A stretch of DNA of 64,000 bases from Amycolatopsis sp. 2-15 (GTDB lineage: Bacteria > Actinomycetota > Actinomycetes > Mycobacteriales > Pseudonocardiaceae), in NCBI RefSeq assembly GCF_030285625.1, contig NZ_CP127294.1, positions 4,226,001 to 4,290,000 of the forward strand, in the 5' to 3' direction. A model generated the notes under the pieces. That model was not told where the DNA came from. It was given only the letters and a program-made list of their open reading frames with translations, and made no database searches. A program made the translations under genes and the position numbers. Positions within the stretch are counted from its first letter, which is position 1. Each line of letters begins with the position of its first letter. Shown piece by piece: positions 43,925 to 53,688 of the stretch.

Positions 43925-45331
43925 ATGCTCGGTCTGTACCCGGAAATCGAACCCTACGACCACGGGATGCTGCCGGTGGGCGATGGCAACGTAATCTACT
44001 GGGAGGAGTGCGGGAACCCCGCGGGCAAGCCGGTGGCGTTCCTGCACGGCGGTCCCGGCGGCGGCGCGTCGGCGCGGCACCGGCGGCTGTTCGACCCCGA
44101 GGGGTACCGGATCCTGCTGTTCGACCAGCGCGGTTGCGGCCGCAGCACACCCCACGGCAGCACGGCCGAGGCGGATCTGTCGGTGAACACCACCTGGCAC
44201 CTGGTCGCCGACATGGAGCTCCTGCGCGAAGACCGCGGCATCGACCGGTGGCAGCTGTTCGGGGGCTCTTGGGGCAGCGTGCTTGCCCTTGCGTACGCCG
44301 AGCAGTATCCGCACCGCGTCAGCGAGCTCGTGTTGCGCGGGGTCGCGACGCTGCGGGTGAAAGAGATCCAGTGGCTCTTCGGCGGCGGTGCCGCGTGCCT
44401 GTTCCCGGAGGCGTGGTCGCGGTTCCTCGCGCCCGTGCCGTACGCGCGCCGCAGCGACAACCTGCTCGAGGTCTACCACGAGCTGCTGCACCACCCCGAC
44501 CCCGAGGTCCACGGCCCGGCCGCGATCGCGTGGAGCCGGTGGGAGGGCGAGACGGTGAAGTTCACGCCGCAGGAGGAGGTGGTGTCGGCGTTCACCGAAC
44601 CGGAGTTCGCGCTCGCCATCGCGCGCATCGAGAACCACTACTTCCGCCACGGCGGCTGGCTGGCCGAGGACCAGCTCATCCGCGAGGCCGGGAAGCTCAC
44701 GGGCATCCCGTGCGTTCTCGTGCAGGGAAGGTACGACGTGGTCACTCCCGCGACGACGGCGTGGGAGCTGGCGCAGGTACTGCCCGGTGCGGAGCTGAAG
44801 ATGATCTCCGACGCCGGGCACGCCTTCGACGAACCCCGGACGCTGCACGAGCTGATCAGCACGACCGACCGGTTCGCGCCACGCTGGGACGAGCACGAGA
44901 ACAACGAACCGAGAGGAACCACACGGATGCTTTACGGTGACGAGCACGTCCGCCGCTACGAGGAGACCGACGGCGAGGTCGGCCACGAGTGGAAGCCCGG
45001 TGTGCCGACACTGGTCCTGACGACCAAGGGTCGCAAGTCCGGTGAGGACCGCAAGTTCGCGCTGATCTACCAGGAGGTGGACGGCAACCCCGTCATCGTC
45101 GCCTCCAAGGGCGGCGCGCCGAACCACCCCGGCTGGTACCTCAACCTGGAGGCCAACCCCGAGGCTCGCGTCCAGGTGCTGGCCGACAAGTTCACCGCCC
45201 GGGCCCGCACGGTCTCCGGCGAGGAGCGCGCCCGGCTGTGGGACAAGCTCGCCGAGGTGTGGCCGGACTACAACGAATACGCGAAGAAGACCGACCGTGA
45301 GATCCCCGTGGTGGTCCTCGAGCGGGTGTGA
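43925..45331 (+). CDS. pip: Prolyl aminopeptidase reading in frame into a DDN-type reductase
   Basis: A single open frame of 468 residues. Residues 1 to about 315 are a complete proline iminopeptidase with nucleophile Ser in FGGSWGSVLALAYA, oxyanion/HGGPGGG motif, Asp in QGRYDVVTPATT and His in DAGHAFDEP. It removes N-terminal proline from peptides. Near residue 325 the usual stop is absent and the frame passes through EHENNEPRGTTR straight into a deazaflavin (F420) nitroreductase-like domain. That second part has its own ATG and ribosome site, so two products (fusion and free reductase) or a lost stop codon are possible. Confidence 0.8.
   Translation: MLGLYPEIEPYDHGMLPVGDGNVIYWEECGNPAGKPVAFLHGGPGGGASARHRRLFDPEGYRILLFDQRGCGRSTPHGSTAEADLSVNTTWHLVADMELLREDRGIDRWQLFGGSWGSVLALAYAEQYPHRVSELVLRGVATLRVKEIQWLFGGGAACLFPEAWSRFLAPVPYARRSDNLLEVYHELLHHPDPEVHGPAAIAWSRWEGETVKFTPQEEVVSAFTEPEFALAIARIENHYFRHGGWLAEDQLIREAGKLTGIPCVLVQGRYDVVTPATTAWELAQVLPGAELKMISDAGHAFDEPRTLHELISTTDRFAPRWDEHENNEPRGTTRMLYGDEHVRRYEETDGEVGHEWKPGVPTLVLTTKGRKSGEDRKFALIYQEVDGNPVIVASKGGAPNHPGWYLNLEANPEARVQVLADKFTARARTVSGEERARLWDKLAEVWPDYNEYAKKTDREIPVVVLERV
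44927..45331 (+). CDS. Deazaflavin (F420)-dependent nitroreductase-like protein
   Basis: A 134-residue split-barrel protein of the Ddn/F420H2-dependent quinone reductase type. TLVLTTKGRKSGEDRKFALIY and SKGGAPNHPGWYLNLEANP are the cofactor-binding blocks. It probably reduces quinones or nitro compounds. The internal ATG at 44927 has AGAGGA about 9 bases upstream, and the length from there equals the normal family length. The same frame is open upstream into the prolyl aminopeptidase, so it may also be made as the tail of a fusion. Confidence 0.82.
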   Translation: MLYGDEHVRRYEETDGEVGHEWKPGVPTLVLTTKGRKSGEDRKFALIYQEVDGNPVIVASKGGAPNHPGWYLNLEANPEARVQVLADKFTARARTVSGEERARLWDKLAEVWPDYNEYAKKTDREIPVVVLERV

Positions 45332-45385
45332 TCCGCGCCGCGTCCGGGACCCGGGGTCACCGAGCCGGGTGGTCTTCGGCTACGA

Positions 45386-46180
45386 ATGACGCTCATGGCC
45401 CTGCGAAACCGGTCGCGCGACCGCTGGACCCCGCTCGAGAACGAGGGGGAGCTGCTCACCTTCCGTCAGATGCAGGCCTACGGCCGGCGCTTCGCCCGCG
45501 CCGGCCGTGGGGCCTGGTACAGCTTCGCGATCGAGGTGGTCTGGCAGTTCCTGGTGCTGTTCAGCCGCTTCCGCGTACGGGGCTCGCGCCACATCCCGGC
45601 TTCGGGCGGGGTGCTGGTGGCGTCGAACCACCTGTCGTTCGCCGACCCGACCACGCTCACGGCGTTCTGCCTCGCCGCCGGCCGCGTGCCGCGGTACCTG
45701 GCCAAGTCGAGCCTGTGGGACCTGCCGGTGGTCGGCTCGGTGATGCGGTCCGGGCAGCACATTCCCGTGTACCGCGGAGCGCCGACGGCGGCGGGGGCGT
45801 ACCGCGACGCCGTGAAGGCGGTGGACGCCGGTGAGTGCGTGACGATCTTCCCGGAGGCCACGTTCTCGGCCGACCCCGGCGGCTGGCCGATGAAGGGCAA
45901 GACGGGCGTCGCGCGGATCGCGCTGGAGACCGGTGTGCCGGTGGTGCCCGTCGCGAACTGGGGCACGCACCACCTGCTGCCCGCCGGGGCCTGGTTCCCG
46001 CACGGGATCCCGCGCAAGACCGTCGAGCTCGTGGCGGGCCCGCCGGTGGACCTTTCGGACCTCCGGTACGGCGAGCCGACCCGTGAGGTGCTCGAAGAGG
46101 CGACCGCCCGGATCATGTGCGCGGTGACGGATCTGCTGGCCGGGATCCGCGGCGAAGAGCCGCCCGGCGACCGTGCGTGA
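45386..46180 (+). CDS. 1-acyl-sn-glycerol-3-phosphate acyltransferase (PlsC family)
   Basis: A 264-residue membrane-associated acyltransferase that adds the second acyl chain to lysophosphatidate. The catalytic motif NHLSFAD (NHx4D) is near residue 81, the glycerol-phosphate motif is [10 protein letters not shown] and the third block is [14 protein letters not shown] hydrophobic helix before the first motif ([16 protein letters not shown]) fits membrane attachment. The ATG at 45386 is followed by a second in-frame ATG. It lies 54 bases after the reductase and 52 before the dihydrolipoyl dehydrogenase. Confidence 0.9.
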   Translation: MTLMALRNRSRDRWTPLENEGELLTFRQMQAYGRRFARAGRGAWYSFAIEVVWQFLVLFSRFRVRGSRHIPASGGVLVASNHLSFADPTTLTAFCLAAGRVPRYLAKSSLWDLPVVGSVMRSGQHIPVYRGAPTAAGAYRDAVKAVDAGECVTIFPEATFSADPGGWPMKGKTGVARIALETGVPVVPVANWGTHHLLPAGAWFPHGIPRKTVELVAGPPVDLSDLRYGEPTREVLEEATARIMCAVTDLLAGIRGEEPPGDRA

Positions 46181-46232
46181 GGCGAGCACCGTCACCCCGC
46201 CCCGCCAGTCGGTTCGGGGTAATTTGGACGGT

Positions 46233-47627
<1,395 letters not shown>

Positions 47628-47638
47628 GTTTTCCCACC

Positions 47639-47677
47639 ACGGCGCCGGATCGTCCACTGCGGACGGTCCGGCGCCGT
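47639..47677 (+). terminator. Strong terminator after lpdA
   Basis: Outer perfect 11-bp arms 47639-47649 and 47667-47677 plus an inner CGTCC/GGACG pair make about a 17-bp stem with a 5-base loop. The inner part is one copy of the GTCCACTG-type repeat discussed in the findings. Confidence 0.85.
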
Positions 47678-47868
47678 CGTTCGCCGGTCATCACCCGTTC
47701 GCTCGGAGAGGGGCCACGGGCGGGGGACGGGCGGCTACGGTGATCACCGCGTCCACGGAGTGGACACACCGGACGATTCAAACTTTTGTCGGTGTACTGC
47801 GCGGTGGTGACTCCCTAGATTCGTCTGACTACCGCCGGTGGAGCGGGCGAGGCAGGGAGAGAGAGTCG
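47678..47868 (+). promoter_or_regulatory. Upstream region of the subtilase gene
   Basis: About 190 bases without a gene. At 47751-47765 GTCCAC and GTGGAC form perfect 6-bp arms around GGA, a possible operator. An AT-richer patch (TTCAAACTTTTGTCGG, 47775-47790) and TAGATT at 47816-47821 may belong to the promoter, but the spacing is not a standard -35/-10. Confidence 0.35.
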
Positions 47869-49788
47869 ATGCGGGGATTCAGCCGGGCCGCCACTCGGTC
47901 GGTGCCGTTGGCGGTGGGGGTGGTGCTGCTGGGCGCCGGCGTGGCGAGCGCGCAGCCGTCCGCGGCCGACGTCGTCGCGCAGCGCACCGAGGCCGGCATC
48001 AGCGCGTTGCAGGGGATCAAGAAATCGCTGACGCCCGCGGAGCGCAAGCAGGACAGTCGGCTGGTGATCGAGAAGCGACTGCGCGCCGACCACGTGCTCG
48101 CGGCGCTGCTGCCCGACTACCGCACGGGCCTGCCGGTGGCAAACAGCGGTGCGGTCTCCGTAGACATCACAGACCTCACAGGCATCACAGGTATCACCGG
48201 CGCCGCCGGGACCGCCGTGGCCCAAGCCGTGCGGGCGGCCGGGGGCACCGTCCGCTACGCCTCGCCGGACGGCGCGGTGCGCGCGGACCTGCCGCTCGCC
48301 GCCGTGGACAAGATCGCGGCGCGCGGGGATGTGTCCGCCGTCGCGCCGGCCGCGCAGGCGATGACGTGGCATGAGCAGGACCCGCGCCGGGAACTCGTGG
48401 CTCAAGCCGTGACGCAGGTGTCCGAAGGGGACAAGGCGCACGGCGCCGACACCGCCCGCGCCGAGTACGGCGTGACCGGCTCCGGCATCAAGGTCTGCGT
48501 GCTGTCCGACGGCGTCAACTCGCTGTCGAAGTCGCAGGCCGCGGGCGAGCTGCCGGCCGTCGACGTGCCGGCGGGCCAGGCCGGCAGCGGCGACGAGGGC
48601 ACGGCGATGCTGGAGATCGTCCACGACCTCGCGCCCGGCGCCACGCTCGGTTTCGCCACGGCGTTCACCAGCGAAGCGAGCTTCGCCGCCAACATCCGCG
48701 CCCTGCGCACTACCGGCCACTGCACGGTGATCGTGGACGACGTCGCCTACTTCGACGAGTCGCCGTTCCAGGACACGCAGGTCGCGCAGGCCGTCAACGA
48801 CGTCACCGCGGCGGGCGCGCTGTACTTCTCCTCCGCCGGCAACTCCGGCAACCTCACCGACGGCACCAGCGGCTACTACGAGGGCGACTTCCGCGCCTCG
48901 GCCACCACACTGCCGGGCATCAGCGGCACGCCGCACGACTTCGACCCGGGCTCCGCGGTGCAGACCTCCGACCCGCTGTCGGCGGGTTCGCTCGGCAAGC
49001 CCGTCGCGCTGTTCTGGTCGGACCCGTGGGGCAAGTCGGGCAACGACTACGACCTGTTCATCCTCAACGTGTCCGGCAGCGTCGTGGCCTCCAGCGACAA
49101 CCCGCAGACGGGCTCGCAGAACCCGTACGAGATCGCGTCGGTGCCGACCACGGGCTCGGGCTACCGCGTGGCCGTGGTCAAGTACAGCGGCGCCGACCGG
49201 TTCCTCGCGCTCAACGTGATCCGCGGCCGGTTCGTGGACTCCGGCTCGCTCAGGGCGTTCAGCACGGCGGGCGTCACCTCGGGCCACTCGGCCGCGGCCG
49301 ACGCGTTCAGCGTGGCGGCGGCTCCGGCGGCGACGGCGTTCGGCCGTCCACTCGAGACGGGCGACCCGGCGAACCCGGCCGGTCCGTACCCGGGCCAGTT
49401 CACCTCGGCGAGCAAGTGGGAACGCTTCACCTCCGACGGTGAGCGCCACCTGTTCTTCAACCCCGACGGCACCGAGCTCACCCCGGGCAACGTCTCCTCG
49501 ACGGGCGGCGCCACGCGCGCCAAGCCGGACCTCACGGCGGCCGACGGCGTCGCCACCTCCGTGGCCGGCTTCCAGCCGTTTTACGGCACGTCCGCGGCCG
49601 CCCCGCACGCCGCGGCGATCGCGGCGCTGCTGCTCTCGGGCAAGCCCACCGCGACGCCCGCGGAGATCCGCTCGGCCCTGGTGTCGAGCGCGATCGACCT
49701 GGGCGCGCCCGGGTACGACCCCGTGACGGGCGCCGGCGTGATCATGGCGGGCCCGGCGCTGGCGGCGCTGGGCGTGCCGCAGAGCTAG
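47869..49788 (+). CDS. Secreted S8-like serine protease with a Glu in place of the catalytic His
   Basis: A 639-residue exported subtilase-fold protein with a signal peptide (1-28, ending GVASA) and a propeptide-like region to about 190. The catalytic Asp214 is in VCVLSDGVNS, the oxyanion Asn325 in SSAGNSGN and the nucleophile Ser575 in FYGTSAAAPHAAAIAALL. The HGT motif that normally carries the catalytic His reads EGT (Glu243, in SGDEGTAMLEIVHDLAPGA). This Ser-Glu-Asp arrangement recalls sedolisins (S53). The ATG at 47869 follows GGGAG. Substrates are unknown; it likely acts on secreted or foreign proteins. Confidence 0.85.
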   Translation: MRGFSRAATRSVPLAVGVVLLGAGVASAQPSAADVVAQRTEAGISALQGIKKSLTPAERKQDSRLVIEKRLRADHVLAALLPDYRTGLPVANSGAVSVDITDLTGITGITGAAGTAVAQAVRAAGGTVRYASPDGAVRADLPLAAVDKIAARGDVSAVAPAAQAMTWHEQDPRRELVAQAVTQVSEGDKAHGADTARAEYGVTGSGIKVCVLSDGVNSLSKSQAAGELPAVDVPAGQAGSGDEGTAMLEIVHDLAPGATLGFATAFTSEASFAANIRALRTTGHCTVIVDDVAYFDESPFQDTQVAQAVNDVTAAGALYFSSAGNSGNLTDGTSGYYEGDFRASATTLPGISGTPHDFDPGSAVQTSDPLSAGSLGKPVALFWSDPWGKSGNDYDLFILNVSGSVVASSDNPQTGSQNPYEIASVPTTGSGYRVAVVKYSGADRFLALNVIRGRFVDSGSLRAFSTAGVTSGHSAAADAFSVAAAPAATAFGRPLETGDPANPAGPYPGQFTSASKWERFTSDGERHLFFNPDGTELTPGNVSSTGGATRAKPDLTAADGVATSVAGFQPFYGTSAAAPHAAAIAALLLSGKPTATPAEIRSALVSSAIDLGAPGYDPVTGAGVIMAGPALAALGVPQS

Positions 49789-49796
49789 GTGCGGTT

Positions 49797-49826
49797 CCGG
49801 CGGCCCCGGGTAGCCGGGGCCGCCGG
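49797..49826. terminator. Bidirectional terminator
   Basis: Perfect 13-bp GC-only arms 49797-49809 and 49814-49826 with a 4-base loop, between the converging subtilase and methyltransferase genes. Confidence 0.85.
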
Positions 49827-49827
49827 C

Positions 49828-50460
49828 TCACCTGCTCGTGAGCAGCAGGTGGAAGGCGCGGGTGCCCTCGCCGAGGCGTTCGTGGCGGTCCAGGCTCAAC
49901 CCCGCCTCGCCCAGTGCCGTCTCGACGTCGGCCACCGGGCGCAGCCGGAAGCCGTGTTCGGTGAACGGCATGGCTTTCATGGCCTCCGGGTCGCCGATGC
50001 CGAGCACGAACCGGCCACCCGGCGTGAGCACGCGGGCGACCTCCGCGAACGCCAGGTCGAGGTCGTCGACGAAGTACACCGTGTCGAGCGTGATCGCGGC
50101 GGCCATCGACGCGTCTTCCAGCGGCAACGCGGTCATCGTGCCGCGGTGCAGACGCAACCGGCCGGCGGCGATGTTGTCGGGGAACGCGGCGCGGGCCTTG
50201 GCGATCATCGTGTCGGAGATGTCGACGCCGTGCACCGTCCCGCCCGCCGCGGCGCGCAGCAGCAGGTCGAGGCCCAGCCCGCCGCCGAAGCCGATGTCGA
50301 GCGCCGTCTCCCCGGGTTTCAGGTCGAGTGCTTCGACGGCCGCCCTCATGTTGCCGCGGTTGGCGCGGTTCAGCAGCCGCCCGACGGCCCGGCCGGGCAG
50401 CCCGCTGGGGTGGCCGAGCTGCCGCGCCAGCCCGGCGAGCAGAGTGTCTCGTGGTCCCAT
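49828..50460 (-). CDS. Class I SAM-dependent methyltransferase
   Basis: A 210-residue methyltransferase of the UbiE/Methyltransf_11 type. The SAM-binding motif I is [16 protein letters not shown], followed by [14 protein letters not shown], the [20 protein letters not shown] segment and motif [14 protein letters not shown]. There is no membrane segment. The substrate is unknown. The ATG at 50460 is divergent from an SDR gene with a spacer that holds a tandem repeat. Confidence 0.88.
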   Translation of the reverse strand: MGPRDTLLAGLARQLGHPSGLPGRAVGRLLNRANRGNMRAAVEALDLKPGETALDIGFGGGLGLDLLLRAAAGGTVHGVDISDTMIAKARAAFPDNIAAGRLRLHRGTMTALPLEDASMAAAITLDTVYFVDDLDLAFAEVARVLTPGGRFVLGIGDPEAMKAMPFTEHGFRLRPVADVETALGEAGLSLDRHERLGEGTRAFHLLLTSR

Positions 50461-50524
50461 TTCCGCAAGTCTGCCCCCGCGACGGCCGCGAGTCCACGAC
50501 GTGGATTGTGGTGGCCCGGATGGT

Positions 50525-50561
50525 GTGGCAGCGTGCTGGCGGAGTGGCAGCGTGCTGGCGG
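50525..50561. repeat. Perfect 18-bp tandem direct repeat
   Basis: GTGGCAGCGTGCTGGCGG occurs at 50525-50542 and again at 50544-50561 with one base between, a 19-base period. It lies in the divergent spacer between the methyltransferase and SDR genes and ends 21 bases before the SDR start. Confidence 0.8.
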
Positions 50562-50582
50562 TCGAGATCGAGGAGGGGTGTG

Positions 50583-51320
50583 ATGGCGGGCAAGACCGCG
50601 GTGGTCACCGGAGCGGGTTCGGGCATCGGGCGGCGGGTCACGCGCGCGTTGCTGGGCGCCGGCTACCAGGTCGCGCTGGCCGGGCGCCGGGCCGAGGCGC
50701 TTTCGGAGACGGCTGGTGATGCTTCGGGTGCGCTGGTCGTGCCCACGGATGTGGCTTCGCCCGGGGCCGTGGCGGCGTTGTTCGAGGCGGTGCGCGAGCA
50801 GTGGGGCCGGCTCGACCTGCTGGTGAACAACGCGGGGGTGTCGGCGGGCGGGACCGTCGCGGACCTGTCGGTGGAGCGCTGGCGCCGGACGGTCGACACG
50901 AACCTGACCGGGATGTTCCTGTGCGCGCAGCAGGCCGTGCGCCTGATGAAGGACCAGGAGCCGATGGGCGGGCGGATCATCAACAACGGCTCGATCTCCG
51001 CGCACGCGCCGCGGCCCGCGAGTGTCGCCTACACCGCCACGAAGCACGCCGTCACGGGGCTGACCAAGTCGATCTCCCTCGACGGCCGCGCCTGGAATGT
51101 CGCGTGTGGACAGATCGACATCGGCAACGCCGCCACGGAGATGACCGAGCGCATGTCCGCCGGCATCCCGCAGGCCGACGGCCGCGTGCTCGCCGAGCCC
51201 ACCTTCGACTCGGGCCACGTGGCCGACGCGGTGCTGTACATGGCGGGGCTGCCGCTGGACGCGAATGTCCAGTTCCTGACCATCACGGCCACGGCCATGC
51301 CGTTCATCGGGAGGGGCTGA
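50583..51320 (+). CDS. SDR family oxidoreductase
   Basis: A 245-residue classical SDR with cofactor site [23 protein letters not shown], catalytic Ser in [10 protein letters not shown] and Tyr/Lys in [11 protein letters not shown]. The NADP or NAD preference is not decided by sequence. The ATG at 50583 follows GAGGAGGGG. It has the divergent methyltransferase on one side and the NPP1 gene 120 bases downstream. The substrate is unknown. Confidence 0.9.
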   Translation: MAGKTAVVTGAGSGIGRRVTRALLGAGYQVALAGRRAEALSETAGDASGALVVPTDVASPGAVAALFEAVREQWGRLDLLVNNAGVSAGGTVADLSVERWRRTVDTNLTGMFLCAQQAVRLMKDQEPMGGRIINNGSISAHAPRPASVAYTATKHAVTGLTKSISLDGRAWNVACGQIDIGNAATEMTERMSAGIPQADGRVLAEPTFDSGHVADAVLYMAGLPLDANVQFLTITATAMPFIGRG

Positions 51321-51440
51321 CCCGTCCGTACCGCCGGATTTACCCGTTCGGGCAAAGACCTTCGAGTGGTCTGATCCACGCTGCGGTGCTCGTGTCCCGG
51401 GACCACGCTGGGCGTGCGATCACGAGAAGGGACCCGCTCG

Positions 51441-52208
51441 ATGAAGCACCGCACGTTGCGTAGGCTGGCGATCGCCACGGTGGTTTCCGGTTCACTGGTT
51501 TTCGGTTCTGCGACCGCATGGGCCGATCCGCCCTCGGCCCTGCCGGCCGGCGCGCCCGCCGCCGACGCCAAGTGGCAGCCCGCGCTCGACTTCGACAAGG
51601 ACGGCTGCTACAACACCCCCGCCATCGGCCCCGACGGCACCCTCAACCCGGGCCTCGACCTCGGCGGCGCGGTGAACGGCAACTGCCACGACAAGTCCGA
51701 TCTGGCCAACACCAACGTCTACTCCCGGTCCAAGTGCAACAACGGCTGGTGCGCCTACCTTTACGGCTACTACTTCGAGAAGGACCAGGTCTCCGACGGC
51801 CCCGTGTCGGCCGGCCACAAGCACGACTGGGAGCACATCGTCGTGTGGGTCCAGGACGACCAGGCGAAGTACATTTCCGTTTCCCAGCACCAGGGTTACG
51901 AGACGAAGCCCGCTTCGGAGGTCCCGTTCCAGGACACCCACCCGAAGGCCGTGTACCACAAGGACGGCGTCTCGACCCACGACTTCCGCTTCCCCAAGGA
52001 CGGCAACGGCGACGAGCCACCCGAGAACGACGAGGGCGTGTGGCAGGTCAAGGGCCTCGTGGGCTGGGACAACTACCCCGCGGGCATCCGCGACAAGCTC
52101 ACCTCCGCCGACTTCGGCGACGCGACGTTCAAACTGACGGACGACCGCTTCAACGGCACGCTGGCGACGGCGAAGCCGGCCGAGGTCGGGCTGGACCCGA
52201 ACGCCTGA
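51441..52208 (+). CDS. Secreted NPP1 family necrosis-inducing-like protein
   Basis: A 255-residue exported protein with a signal peptide of 28 residues (cleavage after ATAWA) and an NPP1/NLP domain. The family hallmark GHRHDWE appears as GHKHDWE at residues 125-131, and two Cys pairs (NCHDKS; KCNNGWCAY) are present. Plant-pathogen NLPs bind sphingolipids, permeabilise dicot membranes and trigger necrosis; actinomycete members are mostly untested. The ATG at 51441 follows AAGGGA. It is single-gene and abuts the decayed SDR on the other strand. Confidence 0.88.
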   Translation: MKHRTLRRLAIATVVSGSLVFGSATAWADPPSALPAGAPAADAKWQPALDFDKDGCYNTPAIGPDGTLNPGLDLGGAVNGNCHDKSDLANTNVYSRSKCNNGWCAYLYGYYFEKDQVSDGPVSAGHKHDWEHIVVWVQDDQAKYISVSQHQGYETKPASEVPFQDTHPKAVYHKDGVSTHDFRFPKDGNGDEPPENDEGVWQVKGLVGWDNYPAGIRDKLTSADFGDATFKLTDDRFNGTLATAKPAEVGLDPNA

Positions 52209-52893
52209 GCGGCAGGGGGTGACCTTGTCGCGCCGGAACTCGTCGAACAGGCGGTGGAACATCTGCTCGGTGTCCACATAGGAGTGAAAGCCGGCGCGGC
52301 GTGATTTCGACGTGTCGGCGAACATGTCGTAGTCCCAGGAGAACACGAAGTCGCCGAAGGGCCAGGCGGACACGTCGCGGTAGGTCGCCTTGAGGCCGTG
52401 CTCGGCGGACATCCTGGACCACAGCGGTTCCTTGTCCGCCATCACGGTCGCCAGCGAAATGGGCAACGGCGGCGCGGTGTCGAGGCCGAAGTACGCGGCG
52501 AGCTTCGGCCACAGCTCGCCGCCAGCGGAAGAGGTCGCCGTTGGCGATGTTGAACGCCTCGTTGCGGGTGGAGGTCGCGGCCCAGACCGTGGCCTCCGCC
52601 GGGAGCCCGGCGTCGGTCATTTCCAGGAGGCTGTCGTAGGCGCCGGGCTTGCCGGGGAAGCGCGGCGGCACCCCGAGCTCCTTCGAGATCGACGCGTACA
52701 CGGCGATCACGAGCGCGAGGTTCATCGGGTTGCCGAGCGTGGTGCCGCCCACCACCGACGGCCGGATCGTGGGCGTCGCGGAGTCGAGCAGGGCGACGGA
52801 CAGCGCGCCGGGCCCGCCGCGCCGCGAGAGGCCGACGATGTCCCAGCCGAGGCCGCGCAGGTGTTCGGCCGGCGTGCGGCCGAGCAGCTCCAT
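52209..52893 (-). pseudogene. Decayed SDR (PRISE/progesterone 5-beta-reductase-like)
   Basis: Fragments of an NAD(P)-dependent reductase of about 355 residues. The start of the Rossmann fold is missing; the remnant begins near GRTPAEHLRGLGWDIVGLS. About 110 residues are gone between GALSVALLDS and IRPSVVGGTTLGNPMN. A one-base shift near 52515-52522 moves WPKLAAYFGLDTAPPLPISL into another frame, and the C-terminal part (FVFSWDYDMFADTSKSRRAG) runs past the expected end with no stop before the NPP1 gene. Expected lengths come from my memory of the family. Confidence 0.82.
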
Positions 52894-53688
52894 GTGGCGC
52901 AACCGCGCTGTCGCACCAGGTCCGGGCGCTGGAGCAGCACGTCGGCGGACCGTTGCTCGAACGGCTGCCTCGCTCGGTCCGTCTCACGCCGATGGGCCGC
53001 GCGATGCTTCGGCACACCCGCGCCGCCCTCGCCGATGCCGAACGCGCCCGCTGCGCCGCCCGGCAGGCGTCCGGGCTCATGGCGGGGGAGCTCCTCGTCG
53101 CCACGGTCTACTCCGTCAGCCTCGGCGTGCTCCCCTCCGCGCTGCGTGGTTGGCGGCGCGACCACTCGGCGGTCGATGTGCGGCTGTTCGAACACCGCCA
53201 CACCGACGAACTTCGCGAAGCCATGATCGCGGGCGAAGCCGACGTCGCGATCGGCCCGGAGCCCGCCGGCTGGGAAGGACCGGTGCGTTCGCCGGGGATC
53301 GAGGAGTTCGTCGTCGTCCTCCCGTCCGACGGCGCCACCGAAGGCGACCACGGCACCGTCGACCTGGCCACGCTCGCCGACTGCGCCTGGGTGCACTACG
53401 CCCCCGGCCACGGCCTCGCCGAAATCCTCGACGCCGCCTGCGCCGACTCCGGCTTCCGCCCGCGCCCTGCTGTTCGCACCGAGCAGACGGCCACCGCCCC
53501 CATCCTCGCGGCCGCCGGCCTGGGGCCCGCTCTCGTGCCCGCCAACGTGCTCCCGCCGAACTTCGAAGGCCGCGTGCTGGGCCCGGCGGAGCCGGTGCGC
53601 CGGGTGCTCACGGCTTACAGCCGGCCCCGGGCCGGATCCGTCGACCAGCGCCTTTGTCGAGGTTCTCGAGCGCCACGCGAGCGTGTGA
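52871..53688 (+). pseudogene. Decayed LysR family regulator
   Basis: A LysR regulator without its first roughly 18 residues. The HTH remnant RAAEQLHVAQP at 52871-52905 is followed by a lost base (near 52903-52907) and then ALSHQVRALEQHVGGPLLERL and a normal effector domain (GELLVATVYSVSLGVLPSALR, VVVLPSDG). An extra C in the run at 53625-53628 shifts the end; in the corrected frame it finishes EVLERHASV at TGA 53686-53688. It is divergent from, and 5'-overlapping with, the decayed SDR, its probable former target. Confidence 0.83.
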
